Positions 35,302-46,784 of a stretch of DNA of 64,000 nucleotides are shown piece after piece. A program made the translations under genes and the position numbers. The first letter of the stretch is position 1, and each line of letters opens with the position of its first letter. Below the pieces are notes generated by a model, which had not been told where the DNA came from, ran no database searches, and saw nothing but the letters and a program-made list of their open reading frames with translations. The stretch is from positions 746,242-810,241 of the forward strand of contig MNCI01038110.1 in NCBI GenBank assembly GCA_015680685.1, written 5' to 3'. The stretch comes from Gnetum montanum (lineage: Eukaryota; Streptophyta; Gnetopsida; Gnetales; Gnetaceae).

Positions 35302-36202
35302 ATGATTCCTAAGAAGAAAACTATTCAATCTTTGAATCAAGACATGGAGAGCATAAAATCTACCCTTTAGCTTATGATTAATTGATTAAATGAGATTAGT
35401 ACTAAGGTATATTGGACTATTGGAATGTAGGCCCTAGCCATATTCATCTAGATGATGACGATGCACAATCTTATTCAAATGATGATGATGAAGTTTCTTA
35501 GCTTGATGGAAGGATATTTGATGAGAAGGAAGAAACTACTACCTATGGAAGTGTGAGAACTCATCAACCTAGGGTTTCAAAGGAAGGGAATCTAGATCCT
35601 CATGCTAGAGCTCCAAGAGTTCCATCTTTGATTTTGACTTCTCATGACAAGCTTGATGATGAAGATAAAGCAAGAATGGCCAAATAATTTAGAAATTTTT
35701 AGGAATCTCATATATGGAGTTGAAAATTTTCATTGATGTAAATGAAACTAATGATTTTGCAAATTGTCTGAAGATACTTGACAAGCATTTTGAGTTGAAA
35801 TAGGCACCAAATCAATTGTCGATACCACATGTAGAATCCAGATTAGAATGCATGGCCTTAACTTGTTGGGATAAAGAATCCTAAAGTTATGGAAGGTAAA
35901 ATGATCAACCTATCAAGGATTGGTCCTTGATAAAATATAGGTTTAAATGGAAATTTAAGTAATCTTGGTAGAGATAAAAGATAATCATGAAGTTGAAATT
36001 TCTTAGATAGGGAGACAAAGTTGGTAAGAAATTTTACATTAAATTTTGTGACATATTCCATTATGCTAAGGTGAACTAGGAGGGCTATGAATAGGATTTA
36101 ATCATTATGGAAGATCTCAAGATGAGTTACTAGAAATGTTTTTCATTCTATAAGCCTTAAAACCTTTATGAGACTTATGATTAGCACTCAAGGTGGAGAA
36201 GT
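35302..36202 (+). pseudogene. Gag of element G, 5' part
   Basis: The ATG at 35302 starts MIPKKKTIQSLNQDMESIKS, then stops appear. It follows the PBS by about 50 bases. The second half has no clear gag core. It is interrupted by B at 36202 and continues at 44628, where the zinc knuckle lies. Confidence 0.6.
36198..36202 (+). repeat. Target site duplication AGAAG, left copy of B
   Basis: AGAAG directly precedes the B 5' LTR and recurs at 44628-44632. Confidence 0.92.
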
Positions 36203-37077
36203 GATGAATCGTGATTCATCAGGTTGCGATATCAGACCCACGATATTGGGTACACGATATCGCCGACAACAATGATATCAGATAAGAAATATTGTGACTC
36301 CTACATGAGCCTATAAATAAACATGTAGGTGCACAAGAGGAGTAAGTATTTTTTAATTAGAAATTAGTTTAGAGTAGGATCTTTTTGTCATTTTTTCCTC
36401 TCAACTCTCTCCCCCAGTGCATGCCTGTAGTGTGGTAATTGTAATTATATGGCATCATTTATTCGAGTGTGACGTACTTGGACATGCACATGACCAGAAA
36501 TAAAGATCGAGATTACTTCATCATTGCAACATTCACTTAGTTTAATTATTTAATTGTTATTTTTATTTATTGCTTTTTTATTAATATCTCTTCACTCTAA
36601 ACTCCTTAAATGTGAAATGAGTACGACTTAATCATTAGCATTTAAGTGTGACTACTTGGTATCCTAGTAGCGTACCTAGGCCATGCACTTGGTAATCCCA
36701 GTGGTACTTGTGTACGAGGTCCAAGATGTGTATAGATGATTAAGGAATGGATGCTCATCATACTTAGGCTAGTTTAGACTCTCTTCCCCTATCTCCTATT
36801 AGCTTAGCTTCCTCTCTCCTTTTTCCTCTTATCTTAGTTAAAGTTATTTCCCATTATCTTTAGGAGTAGCATTAGCTTAGGAACATATCATATACCTCAC
36901 TCTAGAATAAACCATATGTGAAAAAGAAAATACTAGTCTAGGTGGGAAGACAATGAACTGCAATCAACAAGTAACAATCTAGATACCACAACTAGCCCAT
37001 CTGTGGAGTTCGACCGGATCATGTGTGAAATGCTTGTATTTGTATGGTTGAGTGTAGGGGTACCTCACCCCTCATCA
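36203..37077 (+). repeat. 5' LTR of element B
   Basis: It starts TGATGAATCGTGATTC and ends GTACCTCACCCCTCATCA. The TATAAATA box is at 36312-36319, preceded by several GATATC motifs. It differs from the 3' copy mainly by transitions and by a U3 deletion of about 15 bp. Confidence 0.95.
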
Positions 37078-37097
37078 TTGGTGTCATTACTAGGGAC
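37078..37097 (+). other. Primer binding site of element B (tRNA-Asp type)
   Basis: ttggtgtcattactagggac directly follows the LTR. It matches the tRNA-Asp PBS TGGCGCCGTTGCCGGGGA with six differences, all C-to-T or G-to-A. Confidence 0.85.
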
Positions 37098-37212
37098 GGT
37101 GCTAGTTATTTAGATTAGTTACGTCATACAAGATCACTGTAACAATGTATTAATGATATATCTTTTAGATAAGAAATTAATCTCAATTAAGTCACACACA
37201 AATTCACACACA

Positions 37213-38800
37213 ATGTCTCTCTCACAAGACTACGATAACGTAACAACTAGTAAGAAAATTCATTGGAGAACCAACAAGCTATACAATGATGAAGATGAAG
37301 TTTTGAGTACTCAATCTGATGTCGGGGTTTCCTATAAGCATAAATGAAGACAACATCATCCCAAATCATGAATGCATAACCTACCCAGTGACAATGAACC
37401 CCTATTGGCCACTACAAGCCTAACAAAAATACAAGAGGCTATTCGAATATCCTATAGAAATTGCAAAGAAAGCTGTCTACCTAGGATTAATTTAAAAAAC
37501 TTTCCTAAGTTTTCAAGAGGCTATGATTTAGATCCGCAACAACATTTACAAGCCTTGTACAATGCCGGTGTATGGAAAAAAATTGATAATGGATGGAAAA
37601 ATCTTAAGCACTTTCCTACGACACTCATTGGCCATGAAAAAGTATGGTATAGGTCCTTAAAACCAAAATCAATCCAACATTGGCCAACAATGGTAGAACT
37701 CTTCAATGAAAGATATCAAACTTGTAAAAGAGTATCAACCTTGAGGAAACAAATCCAAGAGTGGAAAAAAGCACAACATGAACCCTTGGACATGGCCTTA
37801 GATAGATATTATGCATTACTAAATAACTACCCAGGCCATGAGTTCATCAAGGAGAGGCTAATGTACCACATCATAGATGGGCTTCGTAATGAAACAAGGG
37901 AGACCCTAGGGATGTATGCCTAAGGTCAACTATATGAGCTATGAACCCATCAAGTCCAAGAGCTTATTAAGCGGGTAGCAAAAGAAGAAGGGGAGTTAGC
38001 TAAATGGGAGAATGTTGAAAAATCTCAATAGGCCAAAAAACTTAATTCAACAAGGGCCCATGATTATGAAGAGGAGAAATCAACTCACCTCAAGAAGGTG
38101 GAATCATCTTTGCCAACACTACAATCATTGGATGAAATTGAGGCAAAGATCAATAAGATAATGGAATGGATTCATAACAAATGTGAAGAATATGCCAACA
38201 TTATTGGAGGAAGAGTCATGATGAGCCAAGAAGTAGGACAAAATATCCTTAGACAATCAGAAAGAAGTGTTGAAAAAGAGAAGAGCTCAATCGCCAATCA
38301 TACGTATCAATGCAACATTTGCCTGTATGATCACCCCAAGGGCCAATGTCCAATCTTTTCACATTTACAGGAGCATTGGGGAAGAGTGTTACATCCAAAT
38401 TTTGTACAAAGATACTATGTTTAATCACAGTGGCAACAATCCTAGTTGTGGGGGAGGCCACCCTTAAACTAGTTATACCCTTCATACCATCCAAACCTAA
38501 CTTCTTATCAAGTCCAACATCCTGTTTTTCCAACTGGGTCAACATCCTCTATCTCATCATATTATTATTATTGTCCTTAATAATATCAACCCATATCCTT
38601 TCCAACACAACCACCACCTTGGATACCTTACACTTCTCCTCAATTTCAACAACATCGCCACCAAGTGTTCTAGAAGAATTTGCACCACAACACCAACCCA
38701 TAAACATTACTTGTTCTTCTACTGTAAATAGAAGTGGGAACTCTCCTCAACATCATAAGCATCACTTCTTTAGATGTGACTGTAAGAAGGGATAACACAA
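37213..38800 (+). pseudogene. Gag of element B (frame preserved, nonsense-broken)
   Basis: The ATG at 37213 (MSLSQDYDNVTTSKK) opens one frame that runs through the segments at 37372-37923 and 38098-38424, with only in-frame stops between them. The core has NFPKFSRGYDLDPQQHLQAL, MVELFNERYQTCKRVSTLRK, HEPLDMALDRYYALL and HIIDGLRNETRETLGMYA. A CX2CX3HX4C knuckle (CNICLYDHPKGQC) lies near 38312, the type seen in Athila gag. A Pro/Tyr-rich tail follows. Gag would package the element RNA. Confidence 0.88.
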
Positions 38801-40745
38801 TTCTGAGCCCACTGCACCTTCCAAACCAGCACAAGTCCAACACTGTGGTGCAGCTCCCTCCTCGAATCCAATGCCTCGTGTTACTTTCTCTGGGCCACCA
38901 ACCAATACTCCAACAACCATACAACCTAATAAATATATCCATCAAGGGAGATAGATCGATCCTTGCATACCATCTTACGATCATGGGAATCATAGTGGGC
39001 TAGCCACTCATCAATTAACTACATCCTATAACTTGCCCTACTATGCCAACTATAATCAAGTGTGTGAACCCCAATGTGGTAAGTATGACCAAGTCTCAAT
39101 ATTTTCAGCATGCAAGTACCCCAATCTTCCATTTATTAATTATATCCATGCTCAATTGTTTAGCTATGGGGGGTATCCTCCATTTTAACAACACAGAATT
39201 AATAAATGTTTTTCTGTTTCTTTAATTTTTTAACTTTTTGTTTTCCATTTTTTCATGTTTCAAATTATTGTTTTATCTTTTCATTCTTTTTATCTTTTTA
39301 TAAGTAATCTCATCTAGGAATAAAAAACTCATGTGACTTGTTGGTTGAGGTGTTGTTTTATGCTATCAAGTCTCAGGTGACTAATTATTTGGACAACAAG
39401 CTCACAACATCCATCCACCCATTCTATTAATAAGAGGTTCTACCCTGGGTACAATGATATTCCTAATCATTAAAACTTAAAATAATCTTGTGTTCATTAT
39501 ACCCAGAATGAAGAAGAATGGACTAAGTGGGAATGACTAGGATGTGAAATCAAGGGGACTTATGGATTCTCTTTGGTGACATCTATAGGTGTTATCATGC
39601 AGCTTTCTTGTACTAAGATCCTTGTTGATCTAGTGAAAAATGGGAGTAAGAGTAATCAAAAGGCACTTAACCAAAAAATAATAATAATGCTATTCTAGGG
39701 GATCCCATTGGAAAGTCATGCACCCATGCCTGAAGGTAGGCAACTTCTTTGGATTAAGCAATATTACCTCATCAAAAAAATGAAAAACATGTGTGCCATA
39801 AAGCAAAAATCACTCCTCCCTTGAACGAAAAGCCACATGATCTTATGCCTTACTATCATGGTGCTCTTATGGTTGTCCATCATTCGATGAACCAATGCGA
39901 TGTCATTGACTAGAGGAATGGACTTGGTCCTAATTTCAAAGTGATGATTTAATTACAAATTATTCATGTCTTACACGTGGAATTCATTGTTCCCTAAGTC
40001 TATTACCTCATGTGTTGATCTTTGCAATCCCTTCTACAATTCATCTCATCTCGTTGTTCATATAATTATGACTTGTGACTTGGGTAGCATGGAATTCATC
40101 TCTCATCATGGTGATATCTACATGTGTGTGTTTTGTGGAATTGGTGTGGATTACATTTAACCTTGCTAGTGCCTACAGTCATTTTAAGGTGTGGTTATGC
40201 AAGGGTAGTGTAGGTTGGAACCTTCTTTGGGGAGGACCCACTTGCACAACCTTTGTAATTTACACTTATAACACATCTCCCGCACATCATTCAATACCCT
40301 CTAAGTATTACCAACATTCTTATTTCCCTTATTATCCTTTTGGTTAAATCATTCCTATGAACTAATAGATGTCCTTTCCCCCCTACTCTTCATAATTTTC
40401 ATTGTCATATTTTACACCATTATACTCTTTGTGCCTTTAGGACTAGTTCATATTACCTTGGACCAAATTCATCATTTCTTGAAGGACACTATCAAGGGTA
40501 ATTAGTTATGAAAATAATAAACATGTTCCAAAAACAATTTCATCTCCTTATCTATACCAGGAAATTAAACTCTGAAACCACCTAAGCAAAGTGGACCAAA
40601 TATTAAAATCATTGGGGACATTCTAAAAAAAATTTCCTAACTTTAGAATCACACAAAAGCAAAACAAACTCATTAAGGTAAGAAGTAAGGTATAAATTAA
40701 CTTTGGTAAGAAACCTTACTAATGATTGGCCCCATGTGATTGCAG
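38801..40745 (+). other. Spacer between gag and extra ORF of element B
   Basis: No pol motif was found in either strand. Short ORFs lack family resemblance. By comparison with A this is where protease to integrase have been lost, with some pol-to-ORF spacer perhaps retained. Confidence 0.6.
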
Positions 40746-43481
40746 ATGGCCCCAAAACATGGACAACAAGAAGGTCCCTTGCAAGGTGCGTCAAAGTGAC
40801 CTAGGAGAGGTAAAGGACAAATGCTTGTCAAATAAAACATAGAGCAAGAAGAAGAATCATTTAGTATCCATCAAGAAGAAGGCCATGCCATGGTACAATC
40901 AAGATAGGCAGAAGGAGGAGGTACTACAACGCTTGAATAGGGGTGACACCTCACGTTGCCCTAGGATTGTACCTAAGCCATCTGTGAAAGGTCCACATCA
41001 GCTACAATGATTGTGGAATTAAACTTTGGACCTTTCATGGAATTCACTCCTGAGGCCATTAGGGACCACCTCAAAGGGTCCCCATTATGGCCTATCCTCT
41101 CCAAAAGTGGTGCTTGGTACTTAGGAGAAACATACCAATTCTAGCACAATAAAGAAGAAGGCACCATAGTTGAAATTTGTGGTGTGTCTATTGAGTTTTC
41201 CATCAAAGCCATTTTGGAAGTGTTAAATCTTCTGAATATAGGGGCAAAGGTTGCTCATTTATCTACTTGCTTTGATGTTGATGCACAAAAGGTTTGGTTA
41301 GACAGGGTGTACAGTAAGGAAGATAAGGCCTATGGAGAGTTGACATTGGAAGAGAGAATCTACTTTAAAATTGGAACTTATCATATTTTTCCCACAAAAG
41401 GATTAAATCGAATTTCAACATATGCAGTAAGAGGAAGTGCGATATTGATGGGAAAAGTTAATGCCAACCTGCCTCATCTATATTTCATAGAGATCTTAAG
41501 GTGGTTTGAAGAATGCAAGATAGGGAAGTTTGCATTTCCCTTTCCTTATCTTATCAAGAAGTTGTGCAAGCATGATAGTATTTGAGGATACACCAATGAT
41601 GTCCTTAGGAAAACCTAAAATGCTTCATAAGCTAAACTGCTAAAGCCACTAGCTACAAGGAAAATTATTGGTGAGATGTTGGGGCCAAGACATGAGCAAG
41701 AATAGATGGTGAGGCCCCCTACAACTCAACTTGTATGGCCTAGCCAACTTCTAAGCATAGGACCTAGTCAACAACAAGAAGTAGGACCTAGCAAGAGCCA
41801 TCAAGATCAACCACTGCCATCTCCACAAGACTACTAACCATCAATGAGCCATCACAAGGCCATCACTGAGATGGTTAGTTGGGGAATTCGTGATGATGCA
41901 AATCTCTTTCATGTCATCGGTGATATCGTATGGTCCACTATCTCTATAGATCATGCATGGGGTGAGGTGTACATTCAGACATGAGGAGACGAGAGTTATT
42001 GGTTGCAAAAAATTTTAGGGAACATTGCCACCATTCAAGTGCAATTGGAGACTGGTGAAGGAGCCATAGTTGTGGTCATGCAACACTAGGATGCAGTAGG
42101 AGTTGCAGAGGTGATCATGGACAACATCAAGAAATCTTTTAACAACCCTTTTGCGCCATTGGTAGATTCCATAGGAGCACTAGATGATCAAACTTTGGCT
42201 GGTCCCTCAATGCCGCCCACAGAACATGAGGATGTGCTTGATTGATTGTTGCAAACAAGACAGGTGATGATGTCCTTATTTGACATCCCACAAGATGTTA
42301 CGACAACATAATCAAAGCTCATCTCTATCAAAGGAAGCCTAGCCATGAAAAAAATAAGGGTTGAGCATGCAAAAGTAGAAGTAGCAAGACTACAAGAAAG
42401 GCTCATAACCCTACAAGCTACATAGCAAGATCCCTCTCAATTCGTTCTCGTAGACTAGCTAAACACCTTTAGGATTGAGCAACTTAACAAATTAGTGACA
42501 GAAAATAAAAAGGTGGTAGAAGAAAAAGAGAAGGATGACTAGGATGCTTCCATGGCACAAGTGTAAACTTATGTGCATGCCAAGGCACTCAAGGACTTAT
42601 AAGAAGAAAACAAACAACTTGTTGCCGACAATCTTCGGTTGACCTCTGTGGAGAAAAAAAAGAACATTTTTGAAAAACATTTTTAGTGATTGTGAGAACA
42701 ACTAATCAAGGTCAACTAGGATATGAACCGCTTGGATAGGGAAAATCAAACCCTATCAATGGAGGAGGTACATGCCATCTCTCAGAAGACGGCCAACAAA
42801 ATAAGCACATGGTAGAATGAGACCAAGAAGCACAACAAGTTAAAAGAGCACTTCTGAGACTAGGTGGGAATGTACAAACAAATCATTGAGAAGGAGATCC
42901 ATATGGCTAAGGCCCACATCAATGATTTCAATGCTCAACACATTGATTGGTGGGCCATATTGGACTCATATGCATTTTCCCACTAGGTGGAACTTAAGAG
43001 TTGGGACCTATAGATTCAGGATCTTACAGAGTACATGGAGTTGGCAAACTTGTAGTATGCCAACCTAGACATGTTGATAGTAGGGTGCCTAAGGATAGAT
43101 CTCGAAAAATAGGTAGCCACCACCTACAACAAGTATGAAGCAGAATTTGTATAACACAAGAAAACATTGCAGAAGCTGGAGGTTGCAACTTCTGAATTGG
43201 ATGTGGTTAAAGCAAGCTACCAAGGATAAAAAGATATTGAAATAGACTTGGCTCAATGACTTATAGATTTTTTAAGAGCATGGACGAAGGAAAAGTCTAT
43301 GAGGAGGAATGATGGTTTATTGTGGCTTGGTACGTCAAAGCAAACAAAGTCTTTCTACAACTACCATGCCCATGGGAGGTGCCAACTCCATCAAACATTG
43401 GAACATCAGCATGGATGGCACAAGACCCCTGAACTGAAGAGGAAAAGCTCTAGGCAGTACTTCAACATCATCAAACCCTAA
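40746..43481 (+). pseudogene. Extra ORF of element B (911 codons, one frame, about 36 stops)
   Basis: The ATG at 40746 (MAPKHGQQEGPLQG) opens a frame that can be followed without a net frameshift to the TAA at 43479. I count about 36 internal stops, mostly where CAA, CAG, CGA or TGG would change by one transition. Residues about 95-280 form a conserved domain with LNFGPF, GAWYLGETYQF, VEICGVSIEFSIKAILEVLN, LTLEERIYFKIGTYHIFPTK and FPFPYLIKKLCKHDSI. A Pro/Gln-rich linker follows, then a long Lys/Glu-rich region predicted coiled-coil (IEQLNKLVTENKKVVEEKEK, ALKDL-stop-EENKQLVADN). The domain resembles putative plant transposon protein. No membrane segment is seen. Confidence 0.8.
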
Positions 43482-43698
43482 AACTTGGAGTGCAAGACAA
43501 GGGGATGCAACCCATGGAGGACGCCCCATCACCAAGAACTACATGAGTTCCACCAATTTTTTAATTTTATGATTTTTTCATTTCCAGTGCTATGTCCCAA
43601 GTTTGTTCTATTAGGTTCTCCATTGCAGCATGAATAAATTTTGTCAGTCAATAATCCCATACCTATCCATTGTGTAATCAATGAGGCTTGTTCTCATT

Positions 43699-43736
43699 TT
43701 GACTCAAGGATGAGTTTTCATTCAATTTTTGAGGTG
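43699..43736 (+). other. Pre-LTR region of element B, likely decayed polypurine tract
   Basis: ACTCAAGGATGAGTTTTCATTC, then TTTTTGAGGTG, lies against the 3' LTR. The purine run is weak (GAGGTG), consistent with decay. Confidence 0.4.
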
Positions 43737-44627
43737 TGATGAATAGTGATTCATTAGGTCATGATATCAGACCCACAATATTGCAACCATGATATCGAGT
43801 ACACGATATCGCTGACAACAACAATATCAGATAAGCAATATCGTGACTCCTACATGAGCCTATAAATACACATGTAGGCGCATAAGAGGAGTAATTATTT
43901 TTTAGTTAGAAATTAATTTAAAATAGGATCATTTTGTTATTTTTTCCTCTCAACTCTCTCTCGCAATGCATGCTTGTAGTGTGGTGATTATAATTTTATG
44001 GCACCATTTATTCGAGTGTGACGTACTTGGACACACACATGACTAGAAATAAAGATCAAGATTACTTCATCATTGCAGCATTCACTTAGTTTAATTATTT
44101 TATTTTTATTTTTATTTATTACTTTTGTAGTTAATACCTCTTCACCCTAAACTCCTTAAAAGCAGAATGAGTATGACTTAATCACGAGCATTTAAGTGTA
44201 ACTACTTAGTATCCCAGTAGTGTACCTAGGCCATGCGCTTGGTAATCCTAGTGGTAGTCATGCATGAGGTCCAAGATGTGTACGGATGATTAAGGAATGT
44301 ATGCTCATCGCACTTAGGCTAGTTTAGAATCTCTTCTCCTATCTCCTCTTAGCTTAGCTTCCTCTCTCCCATTTCCTCTTAGCTTAGTTAAATTTATTTC
44401 CCATTACCTTCAAGAGTAGCATTAGTTTAGGAACATATCATACACCTCACTCTAGACTAAACCATATGTGAAAAAGCAAATACTAGTCTAGGTTGGAAGA
44501 CAATGAATTGCAATTAGTGAGTAACTATCTAGATACCACAACTAGCCCATCTATGGAGTTCGACTAGATCGTGCGTGAAACACTCGTATTCGTATGGTTG
44601 AGTGTAGGGGTACCTCACCACTTATCA
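43737..44627 (+). repeat. 3' LTR of element B
   Basis: It starts TGATGAATAGTGATTC and ends GTACCTCACCACTTATCA, with TATAAATA at 43861. It aligns with the 5' LTR over its whole length. Confidence 0.95.
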
Positions 44628-44632
44628 AGAAG
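44628..44632 (+). repeat. Target site duplication AGAAG, right copy of B
   Basis: AGAAG exactly matches 36198-36202 and marks the return to element G. Confidence 0.92.
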
Positions 44633-45589
44633 AAACTTAGTGTATTTAGAAATAGGAGCAAACAAGCTTCAAAAGGAAAGAAGAATGATTCTAAATTAGA
44701 TAAGGGAGAAAAACCATGATAAGAAGCATGAAAAGGATAAAGCAAAGAGGAACCAAAGCAAAGGAGGCAAGGGTTAAGGCAACAACTATCAATGATTTAG
44801 TGCTTCAAATGTGGAGAGTGGGGACATAAGCAATGGAAATGTTCACTTCAAAAGGCAAGCAAAGGTAAGGATGTAAAAAATATGGAGGTAGAGGAGACAT
44901 TAAGCCAAGATCTTGAAAAAGGTAATGCTAATGCTCCAAAAATTAAAAAAGTTTTTGAGTTAAATTTTTGTGCATTTATAAGAAATGTAAATAGAGAATA
45001 CCACCTATTAAGAATGTTATTTCAAATTAGGGATAGATGTTTTCTTAATGAGGAATGGATTCTTTTTTGGATTGATGGGTGAGCCTAGTAAAATATTATT
45101 TCTTCTAAGATAGTTGCTAGATTGGGTTTAGTAAAATTTTCTCATCTTAACTCCTACAAGGTGCATTGGTTGTTAAGAGATTACTCTCAATAAGTGAGAG
45201 AGCAATGTATCATGAAATTTAAAATTGGAAGTTTTAATGATGTTGCAAAATGAGATGTATTACCAATTGATTGTTCTAATTTAATTCTTGGAAGGCCTTG
45301 GAATTTTTTATATTAGTTCTTAGTTTGATAAAGCAAGAAATGTGTGGAGTGTAGTAGGACTTGATGAAATACATGAGTTAACTTCTATGAAAGTTGAATA
45401 AATGAGGTAGTAAAGCTTACTTAATGCTTCTTTAATTCTTATTGAGGAGAGGGAGTACATTAGGAAACATGATGAAGATCTTGTTGATTTTATGATTATA
45501 TTGAATGTTTCTTCTAACCATAATGTTATATAGATAGATTTTCCATCAATTCTACTAGGGTTGAAGGAGAAATTTTTCAATATGTTCAA
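44633..45589 (+). pseudogene. Element G gag C-terminus (zinc knuckle) and protease
   Basis: A CCHC knuckle CFKCGEWGHKQWKC lies at 44801-44842. The protease follows: NIISSKIVARLGLVKFSHLN, then DCSNLILGRPWNF near 45300. The usual D-S/T-G active site just upstream reads D-G followed by a stop. This is the direct continuation of the gag that stops at 36202. Confidence 0.85.
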
Positions 45590-46784
45590 AGAGGAATTGG
45601 ATTGATTACCACTAATGAGAAATGTCTAGCACCAAATTCATTTCATTACTGGTGCTCCCATTCCAAATGAGAGAATATAATAGATGACAGCAAGTCAATA
45701 AGTTGAATTGAAAAGGCATGTAGAGGAGTTACTTGCAAATGGATTTGCGAGGGAGCTAATTTCTCCTTATGTAGTTTCAATAGTACTTGTGCTAAAGAAG
45801 GACAATGATGAATGGAGAATGCACATTGACTCAAAAGTTATGAATAGGATAATAGCAAGGTATAGGTTTCTTATTCCAAGGATGGATAATATCCTTGATG
45901 TCCTTACTAATGCAATGATCTTCAAAAAATTTATTTAAAGATTGGTTACCATAAAATTCAAATTAGATTTGATGATGAATGAAAGATAGCATTTAAGATT
46001 TTAAATGGATTGTTGAGTGGTTGATGATGCAATTTTGACTCACAAATGCTCTTGCCAAATTCATGAGGTTGATGTATGATGTACCTAAATATTTGATTGA
46101 CAAGTTTTGTATTATCTTCTTTGATGAAATTTTGTTGTATAGCTCAAATAAGAAAAAGCATTGAGATCACTTAAGGAGAGTGTGTCTTAAGTTAAAGGAG
46201 GCACATTTGGTAATTAATATGAAGAAGAGTCATTTCAATAAGAGGAAGATCATATATTTAAAAAATTGTGCTTTTTAAAAGTCAAATTAGGATGAATTCT
46301 ACCAAGGTGAAGGTTATTAGAGATTGACCAATTTCTAAAAATGTTGGGAAGGTAAGATCATTTTTTAGTTTAGTAGGGTTTTACTAGAAATTCATCAAAA
46401 AGTTTAGTGATGTTTCATATTTTCTTTGTATAAGAAGAATCAATATTTTAGATGGGGTGATAAGGCCTAAATAAGGTTTGACTTGTTGAAGATAAAAATA
46501 ACCAGTGAGCTAGTACTTACAATACCAAATTACTAGAAGATTTTTTTGGTGGAGGTGGATGCAAGTAAACTTGCCATTATAGAGGTGCCTTCATAAGAAG
46601 ATAGACTTGTTTCTTTATTTTTAAAAATTATAAATGAGTCAAGGCATAAATATAGTGTATATGAGAAGGAATTGCATGCTATTCTTCAAGCAATCAAGCA
46701 TTGGAGGTATTACTTATCTTCTAAGGAGTTCATTTTGATGATAGAACATAAAGCACTTCAATTTCTAAATTCCCCAAAGATGAC
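45590..46784 (+). pseudogene. Reverse transcriptase and RNase H of element G (truncated)
   Basis: RT has HQIHFITGAPIPN, ELKRHVEELLANGFAREL, SPYVVSIVLVLKKDNDEWRM, DSKVMNRIIARYRFLIPRMD and LDVLTNAMIFKKF, the wording of chromovirus RT. FYQKFIKKFS-type and RNase H blocks follow (YEKELHAILQAIKHWRYYL, SSKEFILMIEHKALQFLN). Coding ends abruptly at 46784, where element D begins. Many stops and frame breaks. Confidence 0.9.

Larger units (their letters stand above)
36203..44627 (+). mobile_element. Pol-less Athila-like LTR retrotransposon (element B), structurally complete
   Basis: B has a 5' LTR (875 bp), tRNA-Asp-type PBS, gag, 2-kb spacer, 911-codon extra ORF, 3' LTR (891 bp) and perfect 5-bp target duplications. 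Gag and the extra ORF are homologous to those of element A. No protease, RT, RNase H or integrase motif was found on either strand of the 6.7-kb interior. It therefore must have used enzymes supplied in trans. It lies inside chromovirus G. Confidence 0.93.
33721..46784 (+). mobile_element. Chromovirus-type Ty3/gypsy element (G), interrupted by B and D
   Basis: LTR, PBS and gag start lie left of element B (to 36202). The gag zinc knuckle, protease, RT and RNase H resume right of B at 44628. The element is cut again at 46784 by element D. Integrase and 3' LTR should lie beyond the right edge. RT wording and a Met-type PBS support a chromovirus (Reina/CRM-like) rather than Athila or Tat. Confidence 0.8.

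Noticed and set aside
38346-38993. Plus and minus ORFs of 89-149 codons
   Set aside because: They are shadows of the Pro-rich gag tail of element B, whose true frame is that of 37213.
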